A stretch of DNA of 64,000 nt, taken from contig JALHLR010000001.1 of assembly GCA_022844475.1 (NCBI GenBank), positions 62,001-126,000 of the forward strand, read 5' to 3'. The stretch comes from Hyphomonadaceae bacterium (GTDB taxonomy: Bacteria; Pseudomonadota; Alphaproteobacteria; Caulobacterales; Hyphomonadaceae). Position numbers and translations under genes: made by a program. The notes under the pieces were generated by a model. It searched no databases, was not told the origin of the DNA, and worked only from the letters and a program-made list of their open reading frames with translations. Below are positions 47,480 through 55,833 of the stretch, in pieces. Position 1 is the stretch's first letter; the number at the start of each line of letters is the position of its first letter.

Positions 47480-48628
47480 CTACTTGCAGTCAGGCTTGGT
47501 GGAGACCGTGGCCGTGACCTGCAGGCCGGCGCGCAGCAGGCCTGTCTCGAGCGCTTGCCGGTCGAGCACGATCTTCACCGGCACGCGCTGCACGATCTTG
47601 GTGAAATTCCCCGTCGCTGTGTCCTGCGGCACGAGGCTGAATGTACCGCCCGTCGACGGCGACAGGCTCTGCACCCTGCCGGTCACATGCAGGTTCGGCA
47701 GCGCATCGACATGCACGTTGACGCACTGGCCCTCGCGCATTTCGGTGATCTGCGTCTCCTTGAAGTTTGCGACCACCCAGACATCGTCCGACGACACGAT
47801 CGACAGCGCCACACGTCCCGGCGACAGGATCTGTCCCTCGACCACATCCTTCTTGGTGACCACCCCATTCATCGGCGCATGAATCTTCGTGCGATCCAGC
47901 TCCAGTTGCGCGCCAACGACTTTCGCGCGTGCAGCCTCCACCTTCGCAGCGGCTGACAACGCGGCCGCTTCCGCACTCGAAAGCTGGCTGCGCTGCGCCG
48001 TGATCGATGCAGTGGCCTGCGAAAGCTGTGCGTTCGCCGTGCGACGCGCAGCTTCCGCCTGTTCCAGCTTTGCCTTCGGATACCAACCCTTTTCGGCAAG
48101 CTCCGTCAGGCGCTTTTCGTCGGATGAGGAGAGGTCGGCTGAGGCGTCCGCCGCTTCGCGCGCGGCGCGCGCTTCGGCCAGCGTATCGCGCTGCACGGTG
48201 ATGCGCGCCCGGGCCTGCGCCGCGTCGGCTTCCGCCTGCGCGAGCTCGGCCTTGGCAAACGCCAGCCGCGTCTCGAATTCGTCCGCTTCCAGTTCGATCA
48301 GCAGGTCGCCGCGCCTGACCGTCTGGTTCTCGGCGACATGGACCGTCTTCACATAACCCTCGATCTTCGGGGTCACGCGCGCGATGTCGGAGCGTAGCTG
48401 GGCGTTGTCGGTTGAGATGTTGAACCGGCCGTTGGTCAACCAGTCCACGCCGAACCAGCCCGCAACGAGCACAGCGACCGCTGCGAGCCCGAGCAAGACC
48501 TTCTTGCGAGCGCCGCCGGCCGCCGGCGCCGCTGCCGGCTGGGCGGACGCATCGGGCGCGGACGCCTCATGCTGCGCCGGCGGGGGTGCGGGCTCAGCCG
48601 GTTCGATCTTGACTGGTTTCAGGGCCAT
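47480..48628 (-). CDS. emrA: HlyD/EmrA-family membrane-fusion adaptor
   Basis: A 382-residue periplasmic adaptor. It has a Pro/Ala-rich cytoplasmic N-terminus and one anchor helix (about 49-68). A lipoyl/barrel-sandwich half (IEGYVKTVHVAENQTVRRGDLLIEL) and a long alpha-hairpin of Ala/Glu-rich coiled coil (about 120-235) follow. The second lipoyl half is KIHAPMNGVVTKKDVVEGQILSPG. It bridges EmrB to an outer-membrane channel. First gene of the efflux operon. Confidence 0.93.
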   Translation of the reverse strand: MALKPVKIEPAEPAPPPAQHEASAPDASAQPAAAPAAGGARKKVLLGLAAVAVLVAGWFGVDWLTNGRFNISTDNAQLRSDIARVTPKIEGYVKTVHVAENQTVRRGDLLIELEADEFETRLAFAKAELAQAEADAAQARARITVQRDTLAEARAAREAADASADLSSSDEKRLTELAEKGWYPKAKLEQAEAARRTANAQLSQATASITAQRSQLSSAEAAALSAAAKVEAARAKVVGAQLELDRTKIHAPMNGVVTKKDVVEGQILSPGRVALSIVSSDDVWVVANFKETQITEMREGQCVNVHVDALPNLHVTGRVQSLSPSTGGTFSLVPQDTATGNFTKIVQRVPVKIVLDRQALETGLLRAGLQVTATVSTKPDCK

Positions 48629-48679
48629 TTCGCGTCCTGGGATAGCCGGCTAGCTGCAGCTCGCCAGACGACTGTAATT

Positions 48680-48690
48680 ACCGTTACGGT
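48680..48690. promoter_or_regulatory. Palindromic operator candidate between emrAB and the TetR gene
   Basis: ACCGTTACGGT is a palindrome around a single central base, with AATT flanks on both sides (AATT-ACCGT-T-ACGGT-TG-AATT). It sits in the 128-base divergent intergenic region between the efflux operon and the TetR gene, where a TetR protein would repress both. Confidence 0.55.
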
Positions 48691-48756
48691 TGAATTGAAA
48701 TGTAGCCGCGATCACGCGAGTATCAAGTCCTGAGGATTGGAGGTATTAGGCGTTGC

Positions 48757-49413
48757 ATGTCGCCATCAGATTCCGGCCCCGCCGATACCCCGACCGTTGA
48801 ACCCGAAGCTGGCCGAGCTGAACTTCGGCGCGCCGCTTTCCTGAAGGCAGCGCGCGAGGTGTTTCTCGAGCATGGCTATGAAGCAGCCAACATGGCCGAG
48901 ATCGTCCGCCGTGCTGGCGGCTCCCTGTCGACCCTTTACGCACAGTTCGGCGGCAAGAAGGGCCTCTTCGAGGCAATGATCGATGCACGCGTGAGTGAAA
49001 TCACGACGCAGATGCAGCTGGAACTCGCCGCCCACGCCCCGTTGCGCGAAGGCTTGACCCGCATCGGAGAGGATTTCCTGTTCCGGCAGGTCCAGCCCGA
49101 GAACCTCAACTTCTTTCGTCTGATGGTCGCACAGGCGAAGACATTTCCGGAGATGGCCGAAGCCTGGAGCAAGCGCGCCCAGGAAGCCGTCAGGCGGGCG
49201 CTCGCCGGCTATCTGGAAGACCGTGTGGCAGCTGGCGAGATCCGGATCGGCAATGCCGAGCAGGCCGCTTCGATCTACTTCGATCTCCTCCGCTCACGCA
49301 TGCAGTTCCGCACGCTGCTGATGCCGTCCTACGTCCCCACCGACCAGGAAGTGCGCGAACAGGTCGAGCGCGCCGTGAAGGTCTTCATCGGCGGCATCGA
49401 GGCGTTGAACTAG
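48757..49413 (+). CDS. TetR-family transcriptional regulator, divergent to emrAB
   Basis: A 218-residue regulator. The N-terminal DNA-binding domain (about 22-70) reads LKAAREVFLEHGYEAANMAEIVRRAGGSLSTLYAQFGGKKGLFEAMI, a textbook TetR helix-turn-helix. The C-terminal ligand domain resembles AcrR/NalC-type proteins, with AWSKRAQEAVRRALAGYLEDR. The divergent position and the shared palindrome make it the likely local repressor of the efflux pump. Confidence 0.92.
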   Translation: MSPSDSGPADTPTVEPEAGRAELRRAAFLKAAREVFLEHGYEAANMAEIVRRAGGSLSTLYAQFGGKKGLFEAMIDARVSEITTQMQLELAAHAPLREGLTRIGEDFLFRQVQPENLNFFRLMVAQAKTFPEMAEAWSKRAQEAVRRALAGYLEDRVAAGEIRIGNAEQAASIYFDLLRSRMQFRTLLMPSYVPTDQEVREQVERAVKVFIGGIEALN

Positions 49414-49429
49414 CGCGAGGCTCGCCGCG

Positions 49430-50218
49430 TCAGCGCCCCTTGAAGTCGCCCGGACGCCGTTCGCCAACGGCCTTCACGCCTTCACGAAAGTCGTCCGTCT
49501 TCATCAGCCACTGCTGCTCCACGAATTCGTGGTCGGTGGCCGCTCGCACTGCAGCGCTCAGATCTGCGCGCAACGTCTGGCGTGTTGAGCGCACCGCCAG
49601 GGGTGCATTCTCCGCAATCGACCCGGCCAGCGCCTGCGCCCGCGCCATCAACTGATCCAGCGTCACGATCTCGTCCGCCAGCCCCATCCCGAGCGCCGCC
49701 TCCGCATCGAAGCGATCGCCCGTCAGGAACATCCGCGCCGCATGCTGTCGCCCAACCAGGCGGGGCAGGGTATGGGTCAGCCCGAACCCCGGATGAAAAC
49801 CCAGCTTGGTGAAGTTCGCGGCAAACCGCGCTTCTGGCGCCACGACCCGAAAATCCCCCAGCAGCGCGAGCCCCAGCCCCGCCCCGACCGCTGCGCCCTG
49901 CACGGCGACAACAATCGGCAGCTCCGTCGAGAACAACCGCACCGCTTGGTCGTAAAGCGGATTGCCGCGCGCCTCATCCTTCGCCGCAATACCGATCTCG
50001 TCCGCGCGCCGCGTGAGATCTGCCCCCGAACAGAACACCTTCCCGGCCGTCGCCAGCACCACCGCCCGCGTCACGCCATCCCTGTCGAGCCCCTCCAGCA
50101 CATCCGCCAGATCACGCATCAGGTCGACGCTCACCGCATTGATCGGCGGCTTGTCGATGGTGACGGTCGCCACGAAGCCGTCGTGCGCAATGTGAATGTC
50201 GCCAATGCGGTCCGTCAT
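49430..50218 (-). CDS. Enoyl-CoA hydratase/isomerase family protein
   Basis: A 262-residue crotonase-fold protein with KVFCSGADLTRRADEIG and VQGAAVGAGLGLALLGDFRV as oxyanion-hole segments. It begins a left-reading group with an SDR and an acyl-CoA dehydrogenase, consistent with a fatty- or aromatic-acid breakdown route. The exact substrate is unknown. Confidence 0.9.
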   Translation of the reverse strand: MTDRIGDIHIAHDGFVATVTIDKPPINAVSVDLMRDLADVLEGLDRDGVTRAVVLATAGKVFCSGADLTRRADEIGIAAKDEARGNPLYDQAVRLFSTELPIVVAVQGAAVGAGLGLALLGDFRVVAPEARFAANFTKLGFHPGFGLTHTLPRLVGRQHAARMFLTGDRFDAEAALGMGLADEIVTLDQLMARAQALAGSIAENAPLAVRSTRQTLRADLSAAVRAATDHEFVEQQWLMKTDDFREGVKAVGERRPGDFKGR

Positions 50219-50223
50219 CTTGC

Positions 50224-51030
50224 CTACCCCAGGAAGCGCTCGCGAATGCCTTTGCGGAACGCCTCGACGCCAGCCGCCAGTCGCTGTCCATACGTCGCCC
50301 GCGCATCGTCTCCCGCCACAAACGTCACGCGATCGCTCGTATCCGTAACCGCCGCGTACGCCTCTTCGGCTATCTTCTCTGCCGTCGAACCGCCCGAACG
50401 GCGCTCCGGATCCATGAATGCCTTCATCGTCTTTCCGATCGCTTCCATGTATGCCGGATGCGGCGTCATCACGAGCGAGCGGCTGGCGAAGTCCGTCGCG
50501 ATCCCGCCCGGCGCCAGCGTACGCACCTTGATGCCGAACGGTGCAAGCTCATACGCCAGGCTCTCGCTCCATCCTTCCAGCGCCCACTTGGTCGCGTGGT
50601 AGACCGAGTTGAATGGGAAGGTGACCAGTCCGCCGATCGACGTCGTCGTCAGGATCATGCCGCTCTTCTGCGCGCGCAGGGCAGGCAGGAAAGCCTGAGT
50701 CACGCGCATCACGCCCAGCAGGTTGGTGTCCAGCTGCGTCTGCAGCTGCTCGTCGGTTGCGCCCTCGAACGCCCCGGCCAGCCCATATCCTGCATTGTTG
50801 AACACCACATCCACTGGCCCCAGCGCCAGCGCCTTCGCGGCGGTGTCCTTGATCTGCCCGGCGTTGGTTACGTCGAGCGGCATAAGCGTCATGCCCGGAA
50901 TGGCGGCGAGATCCGACTTTGAGGGATCGCGCATCGTCGCGATCACCTTCCAGCCTTTGCGGGCGAAGAGCTTGGCCGAAGCATGGCCGAGGCCGGTGGA
51001 CGCTCCGGTGATGAAGATGGTCTGGGTCAT
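50224..51030 (-). CDS. Short-chain dehydrogenase/reductase
   Basis: A 268-residue classical SDR with TGASTGLGHAS, the VVFNNAGYGLAG segment and the catalytic YHATKWALEGWSESLAYEL. Its stop is followed five bases later by the start of the enoyl-CoA hydratase gene. The substrate is unknown; similar proteins act on sterols, retinoids or hydroxyacids. Confidence 0.9.
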   Translation of the reverse strand: MTQTIFITGASTGLGHASAKLFARKGWKVIATMRDPSKSDLAAIPGMTLMPLDVTNAGQIKDTAAKALALGPVDVVFNNAGYGLAGAFEGATDEQLQTQLDTNLLGVMRVTQAFLPALRAQKSGMILTTTSIGGLVTFPFNSVYHATKWALEGWSESLAYELAPFGIKVRTLAPGGIATDFASRSLVMTPHPAYMEAIGKTMKAFMDPERRSGGSTAEKIAEEAYAAVTDTSDRVTFVAGDDARATYGQRLAAGVEAFRKGIRERFLG

Positions 51031-51098
51031 GTCTCGCTATCCTCCGCGTCAGACGCCGATGTGAGTAAACGCTCACATTCTCGCATGCCTTGCAAGAC

Positions 51099-52265
<1,167 letters not shown>

Positions 52266-52350
52266 ATTCCATCTCCCGTCGGTCTGATGCCGATGGAAGA
52301 GGATGGACCTGAGGTTGCCGGAAGGGAAGTGCCGCCCCGATGCAGGGTTC

Positions 52351-52683
52351 TCAGGCCGGCCGCGTATTGAAGCCGGCGCGCGGTGCAACCCAAACATTGA
52401 AGAGGACGCGCAGCCCCTGCTCAAATGTGATCCTGAAAATGCGCTCGGCAATATCATTCAGCGTGTCTGGAGGTATTGGACTTGGCCCGGCTTTGTCTGG
52501 CCCGAGCATGGACCAGTCGGCGTTGAGGGGATGTCCTTCGGCATCCAGTTCATATGTCTCTATCGACGTGACATACCAATCCATTGATCGTGCATGATCG
52601 AGCAGCTGAATGGCGCGATCGGGCTCGAGCAAGCGCACGCCTCGGGCGGATCTTGCCGCTTCGAAGTCATGCGCGACGGCCAC
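52351..52683 (-). CDS. Small hypothetical protein coupled to the amidohydrolase
   Basis: A 110-residue frame starting at GTG 52683, five bases after the amidohydrolase stop. The sequence has a normal soluble composition: LLEPDRAIQLLDHARSMDWY, then VTSIETYELDAEGHPLNADW, and a Pro-rich IPPDTLNDIAERIFRITF region. It lacks the Arg/Ala bias of shadow frames. The same frame remains open upstream, but that part overlaps the amidohydrolase and reads as shadow sequence. No family is recognised and the start is uncertain. Confidence 0.6.
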   Translation of the reverse strand: MAVAHDFEAARSARGVRLLEPDRAIQLLDHARSMDWYVTSIETYELDAEGHPLNADWSMLGPDKAGPSPIPPDTLNDIAERIFRITFEQGLRVLFNVWVAPRAGFNTRPA

Positions 52684-52688
52684 GTGAT

Positions 52689-53723
52689 CTATAGCCCCAA
52701 CCGATAGAATCTGTTCGCAGTGCCGTAGAACAGCTCCTGCTTCTCGTCTGCACTCGCGCCCGCCGCCGTCAGCTTCAGCGCATTCCACAACGTCGGGTAG
52801 TCGCAGCTCACCTCGTCGACGGGGAAGTTGCTCTCGAACATTGCGCGCTTCGCGCCGAACGCCTCGATGCATGTCTCGATATAGGGGCCCCACTCCTTCG
52901 CCAGCTGCTCGGACGGCGCGCGCGTCTCCGACAGCATCGACGGGAAATTGCAGAACGGCATGGCCAGCCCGCCCAGCTTCACATGCACATTCTCGCATTT
53001 TGCCAGCGCGCGGATATTCTCGCGCCACACGCCGAAGCGCTCCGGCAGCCTGCCCGCATAGCTCGCAATCCCCAGCGGCGTGCCGACATGGTCCAGCACG
53101 ATAGGCGTCTCCGGAAACTGTCGCGCCAGGTCGACCAGCTCCGGCAGTTGCGGCTCCATCATCCACGCGTCGAACGACAGGCCGCGCTTGCCCAGCTCGG
53201 CAAAGCCTTCGCGAAATTTCCGCTCCATCATCACGCCCGGGGGATTGCGGTTCAGCGGCCCCAGCACGCCCGCATCCGCATCATACGATGTCGACCGCCG
53301 TATGCCCTTGAACCGCCTGGCCCCCGCCGCGATGTGCGCATCCAGCACGCGGCCAACCTCCGCCCCAAGCAACAATTCTGCCGTGCTAACAATCCCCGCG
53401 CACGCCAGCGTCTTGCCATACAGTCCGCTGGCGGCCATCGCCGCGACACCGTTGACGAACTCGGTCTCGCCAACGCACTTCATCTCGGCCGGCCCCTCCG
53501 CGCGATACATCGAGCGGCACTCGAGATAGACGGTCGCCACAATGTTGTGCCCGCTGGCTGTGTCCCCCAGCAGCTGATCCAGCAGGTAGTGTCCTTTGCG
53601 ATAGCTGATGTGCTCGAAGGGATGCACGGGTGGCGGGATCAGGTGCATCACCGGCCGCCGATCCCATAGATGGTGGTGCGGGTCGATGATCGGCAGGTCC
53701 GGGTCGATGATCGCTTCAGGCAT
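52689..53723 (-). CDS. Amidohydrolase family protein (TIM-barrel, PDC-hydrolase-like)
   Basis: A 344-residue amidohydrolase_2 protein. The metal-binding DPHHHLWD is at the N-terminus, followed by a barrel with LSFDAWMMEPQLPELVDLARQFPETPIVLDHVG and the C-terminal KRAMFESNFPVDEVS, where a late Asp completes the site. Such enzymes hydrolyse or decarboxylate lactones and aromatic acids. The ATG at 53723 is used. It is followed by the small gene at 52351-52683. Confidence 0.9.
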   Translation of the reverse strand: MPEAIIDPDLPIIDPHHHLWDRRPVMHLIPPPVHPFEHISYRKGHYLLDQLLGDTASGHNIVATVYLECRSMYRAEGPAEMKCVGETEFVNGVAAMAASGLYGKTLACAGIVSTAELLLGAEVGRVLDAHIAAGARRFKGIRRSTSYDADAGVLGPLNRNPPGVMMERKFREGFAELGKRGLSFDAWMMEPQLPELVDLARQFPETPIVLDHVGTPLGIASYAGRLPERFGVWRENIRALAKCENVHVKLGGLAMPFCNFPSMLSETRAPSEQLAKEWGPYIETCIEAFGAKRAMFESNFPVDEVSCDYPTLWNALKLTAAGASADEKQELFYGTANRFYRLGL

Positions 53724-53779
53724 GGAGGTTTCCCCGCTTCTGATGCGGACCATCCGGCAAATTCACGGCGATGGAAAGT

Positions 53780-54421
53780 CTACTCCAGCCCCTTGCGCTC
53801 GCGATACCAGGCTACAAACGCCTTCGCCCGCGCGCCGGCTTCCGCCTCGACCTCGTTCCAGCCGAACGCATAACGCGCTGCAAAGGTCGACAGCCCCCAG
53901 TCGGTATACTGCTGCACGTGGTGGATCTCGTGCGCCCACAACGCGAGGCTCGAGACATAGCTCTCGTCCTTGAACACCACCGTGTCGATCAGCGTCACAG
54001 CCGCTGCGCGCCCGTTGCGGATTGCAAAGCCAGCCAGCCCCGCCTGGCTGGTGTCGCCGATCGTGTAGCGCACATTCTCCAGCAGCTCCGCCGGATAGAA
54101 CGGGATCAGCTCGCGCTTCACTTCCTCGGGGATCGGCTTCGACTCCGGCCGCACCGCATCGCGCGACCGCTGCAGCGCCGATGCCAGCGTCTGCGACACC
54201 ACATTGCCTGTGTACTGCGTCTGCACCTGCACGAAGCCGCGTGTGAAATTGGTCAGGTGGCCGCTGACGGTCGGCTTCACCGGAGCGGCCGTGGTGGAAT
54301 TCGGCGCCACAGGACGCGGCGCAACCCCGCTGGCCCCCGCCGCATTGGCAGCGGTCTGGGCCGCGACAGGCGCTGCGCCCACGATCATGGTGGCGAGGGC
54401 AAGCAGCGCAGGTCGAAGCAT
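53780..54421 (-). CDS. Secreted DUF4157-type metallopeptidase-like protein
   Basis: A 213-residue protein with a signal peptide (to about AAQ, residue 22) and an Ala/Pro/Thr-rich linker. Its domain carries HEIHH (164-168) in ALWAHEIHHVQQY, followed by WNEVEAEA, which supplies a third ligand. This is the DUF4157 zinc-peptidase-like pattern, whose members accompany secretion and toxin proteins in some bacteria. Activity is inferred only. The frame is open far upstream, but the ATG at 54421 (MLRPALLALATMIVG) starts the signal peptide. It is divergent from the TIR gene, sharing 138 bases of regulatory DNA. Confidence 0.8.
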   Translation of the reverse strand: MLRPALLALATMIVGAAPVAAQTAANAAGASGVAPRPVAPNSTTAAPVKPTVSGHLTNFTRGFVQVQTQYTGNVVSQTLASALQRSRDAVRPESKPIPEEVKRELIPFYPAELLENVRYTIGDTSQAGLAGFAIRNGRAAAVTLIDTVVFKDESYVSSLALWAHEIHHVQQYTDWGLSTFAARYAFGWNEVEAEAGARAKAFVAWYRERKGLE

Positions 54422-54559
54422 GGATCCCCCGGAAACGTGGAGCGGATGCTGATGAGCTGCCCGATCGCCCATGAATGAGCCGTGAATGTGGCAGGGCTCC
54501 TGTTCCCGCAAGCATGACAGCTGCCGCATCCATTGATAGGCAGGCGAGGGGAGAATCGC

Positions 54560-55285
54560 ATGACCCACCTTTTCATTTCGCACTCGACGCGCGATGGCGG
54601 CCTCATCGCTCAGCAGCTGTCCGCCGCACTCGAAGCTGCGGGCCATCGCTGCTGGATCGCCCCGCGCGACGTGAAACCCGGGGTTCCCTATCCAGGCCAG
54701 ATCGTCACGGCGATCGAAGGCAGCGCAGGCCTCGTCCTCCTCGTCACGCCCGCCGCTAACGAAAGTCCCGATGTGCTGCAGGAGATCCAGCTTGCCTCCA
54801 CAGCGCGAAAAACGATCGCGCCTGTGATCGTTTCCGGCTGCACGCCGGGCCCAGACCTGCGGTATTTTCTTGGCGTCCGACACCAGATCCCGTGGAGCGA
54901 CGCGCGCGGCACAACCGCGGAGCTTATGCGCTCGTTTCCTGCAGCGGCCCTGCCGCGTTCGACGATCGGCGACGCAATGCACAAGTTCGTTGACGATGCG
55001 CGCGCCGCGGGAAGTATTCCGCCTGTCGCGGGCGTCGAGTCGTCCGTAGACGCCAACCAGACCTTCGACGTCTTCATGCTGATGCCTGGCCAGAGCAAGA
55101 TCAACGTCATCAAGGTGGTCCGCGAGTACACCGGTTGGGGTCTTGCCGAGACGAAGCAGATCGTCGAAGGCTTTCCGCCCGTTCGTGTCGGCCTCTCCAT
55201 GCCAAAGGCCCGGGCCGAGCACATGATCCGAGACCTCAAGTCGGTCGGTGCTACAATGATGCCGCTCGCGCCTCACAAGTCCTAG
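54560..55285 (+). CDS. TIR-domain protein fused to a ribosomal L7/L12-type C-terminal domain
   Basis: A 241-residue cytoplasmic protein. Residues 3-115 are a bacterial TIR domain: LFISHSTRDGGLIAQQL, WIAPRDVKPG, AIEGSAGLVLLVTP and SPDVLQEIQLA, where Glu75 falls at the NADase catalytic position. After a linker (about 118-165), residues 168-236 align with the L7/L12 C-terminal domain. Lys180, Ile184, Lys185, Arg188, Gly194-Leu195, Lys199 and Val202-Glu203 match the E. coli K65, I69, K70, R73, G79-L80, K84 and V87-E88 surface that contacts EF-G, EF-Tu and IF2. GGGGAG precedes the ATG. The TIR part may cleave NAD or make a signal. Its stop overlaps the convergent GrpB gene by four bases. Confidence 0.9.
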   Translation: MTHLFISHSTRDGGLIAQQLSAALEAAGHRCWIAPRDVKPGVPYPGQIVTAIEGSAGLVLLVTPAANESPDVLQEIQLASTARKTIAPVIVSGCTPGPDLRYFLGVRHQIPWSDARGTTAELMRSFPAAALPRSTIGDAMHKFVDDARAAGSIPPVAGVESSVDANQTFDVFMLMPGQSKINVIKVVREYTGWGLAETKQIVEGFPPVRVGLSMPKARAEHMIRDLKSVGATMMPLAPHKS

Positions 55286-55833
55286 CCGCCAGCTGACCAC
55301 GCATTTGCCCGCTCGAGGCAAGCGCGTATCCAGCCCGACTTGTGATCGTTGTAGGCCATCGAGTTGTCGGGATGCGCCGCAGCCGCCTTGCGCTTGGTCG
55401 TCTCGTACGCCTGCGCCTCATCCGGGTGCGCAAGCAGAAAGTCGCGAAAGGCAAGCTGGCGGGCAATGTTCGCGTTTCCCTCCGCATAGAAGTGGACATG
55501 GAACACACGCTTCCCGTTGCGCTCCAGTATGCAGTAACGCCGCCCTTCAATCCCGAACGCGCCACGCCACAGATAGCCCAGCGCCTCGATATCAGCCCGT
55601 CGCGCTTCAAGCCCCTCAAGGCTCCGCACCACCGGCATCAGGTCCACGACTGGCTTCGCCGCGATGCCGGGGATCGCGGTCGAGCCGATGTGATGTGCCG
55701 CGATCAGATTTTCTCCCAGCACGCTGCCCAGCCGCGCGCCCTCCGCAGCCGCCATCTCCTTCCATGCCGGATAATGCGGTGCGAGCCATACCCGCGTCGC
55801 ATCGGCGATGCGCGCGGCGCGCTCATCCGCCAT
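55282..55833 (-). CDS. GrpB family (UPF0157) nucleotidyltransferase-fold protein
   Basis: A 183-residue protein of the GrpB/UPF0157 family, recognised by HHIGSTAIPGIAAKPVVDLMPVV, which is a nucleotidyltransferase-like GS...D motif, and FHVHFYAEGNANIARQLAFRDFL. GrpB relatives share the polymerase-beta NTase fold with kanamycin nucleotidyltransferase and MNT toxins. The function of chromosomal copies is unknown. The first 11 bases overlap the end of uvrC, and the stop overlaps the TIR stop tail to tail. Confidence 0.9.
   Translation of the reverse strand: MADERAARIADATRVWLAPHYPAWKEMAAAEGARLGSVLGENLIAAHHIGSTAIPGIAAKPVVDLMPVVRSLEGLEARRADIEALGYLWRGAFGIEGRRYCILERNGKRVFHVHFYAEGNANIARQLAFRDFLLAHPDEAQAYETTKRKAAAAHPDNSMAYNDHKSGWIRACLERANAWSAGG

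Noticed and set aside
46152-47882. 576-codon plus-strand frame opposite emrB and emrA
   Set aside because: Gln/His/Arg-rich shadow of a membrane-transporter gene.
54560-55285. Classifying the TIR gene as a Thoeris ThsB component
   Set aside because: No ThsA (SIR2/SLOG) gene is adjacent. The sirtuin at 35774 is a distant, ordinary CobB-type deacylase with a zinc site, and the L7/L12 domain is not part of Thoeris.
54422-55321. N-terminal extension of the DUF4157 frame over the TIR gene
   Set aside because: The signal peptide begins at 54421, and the extension is the antisense of the TIR gene with no domain features.
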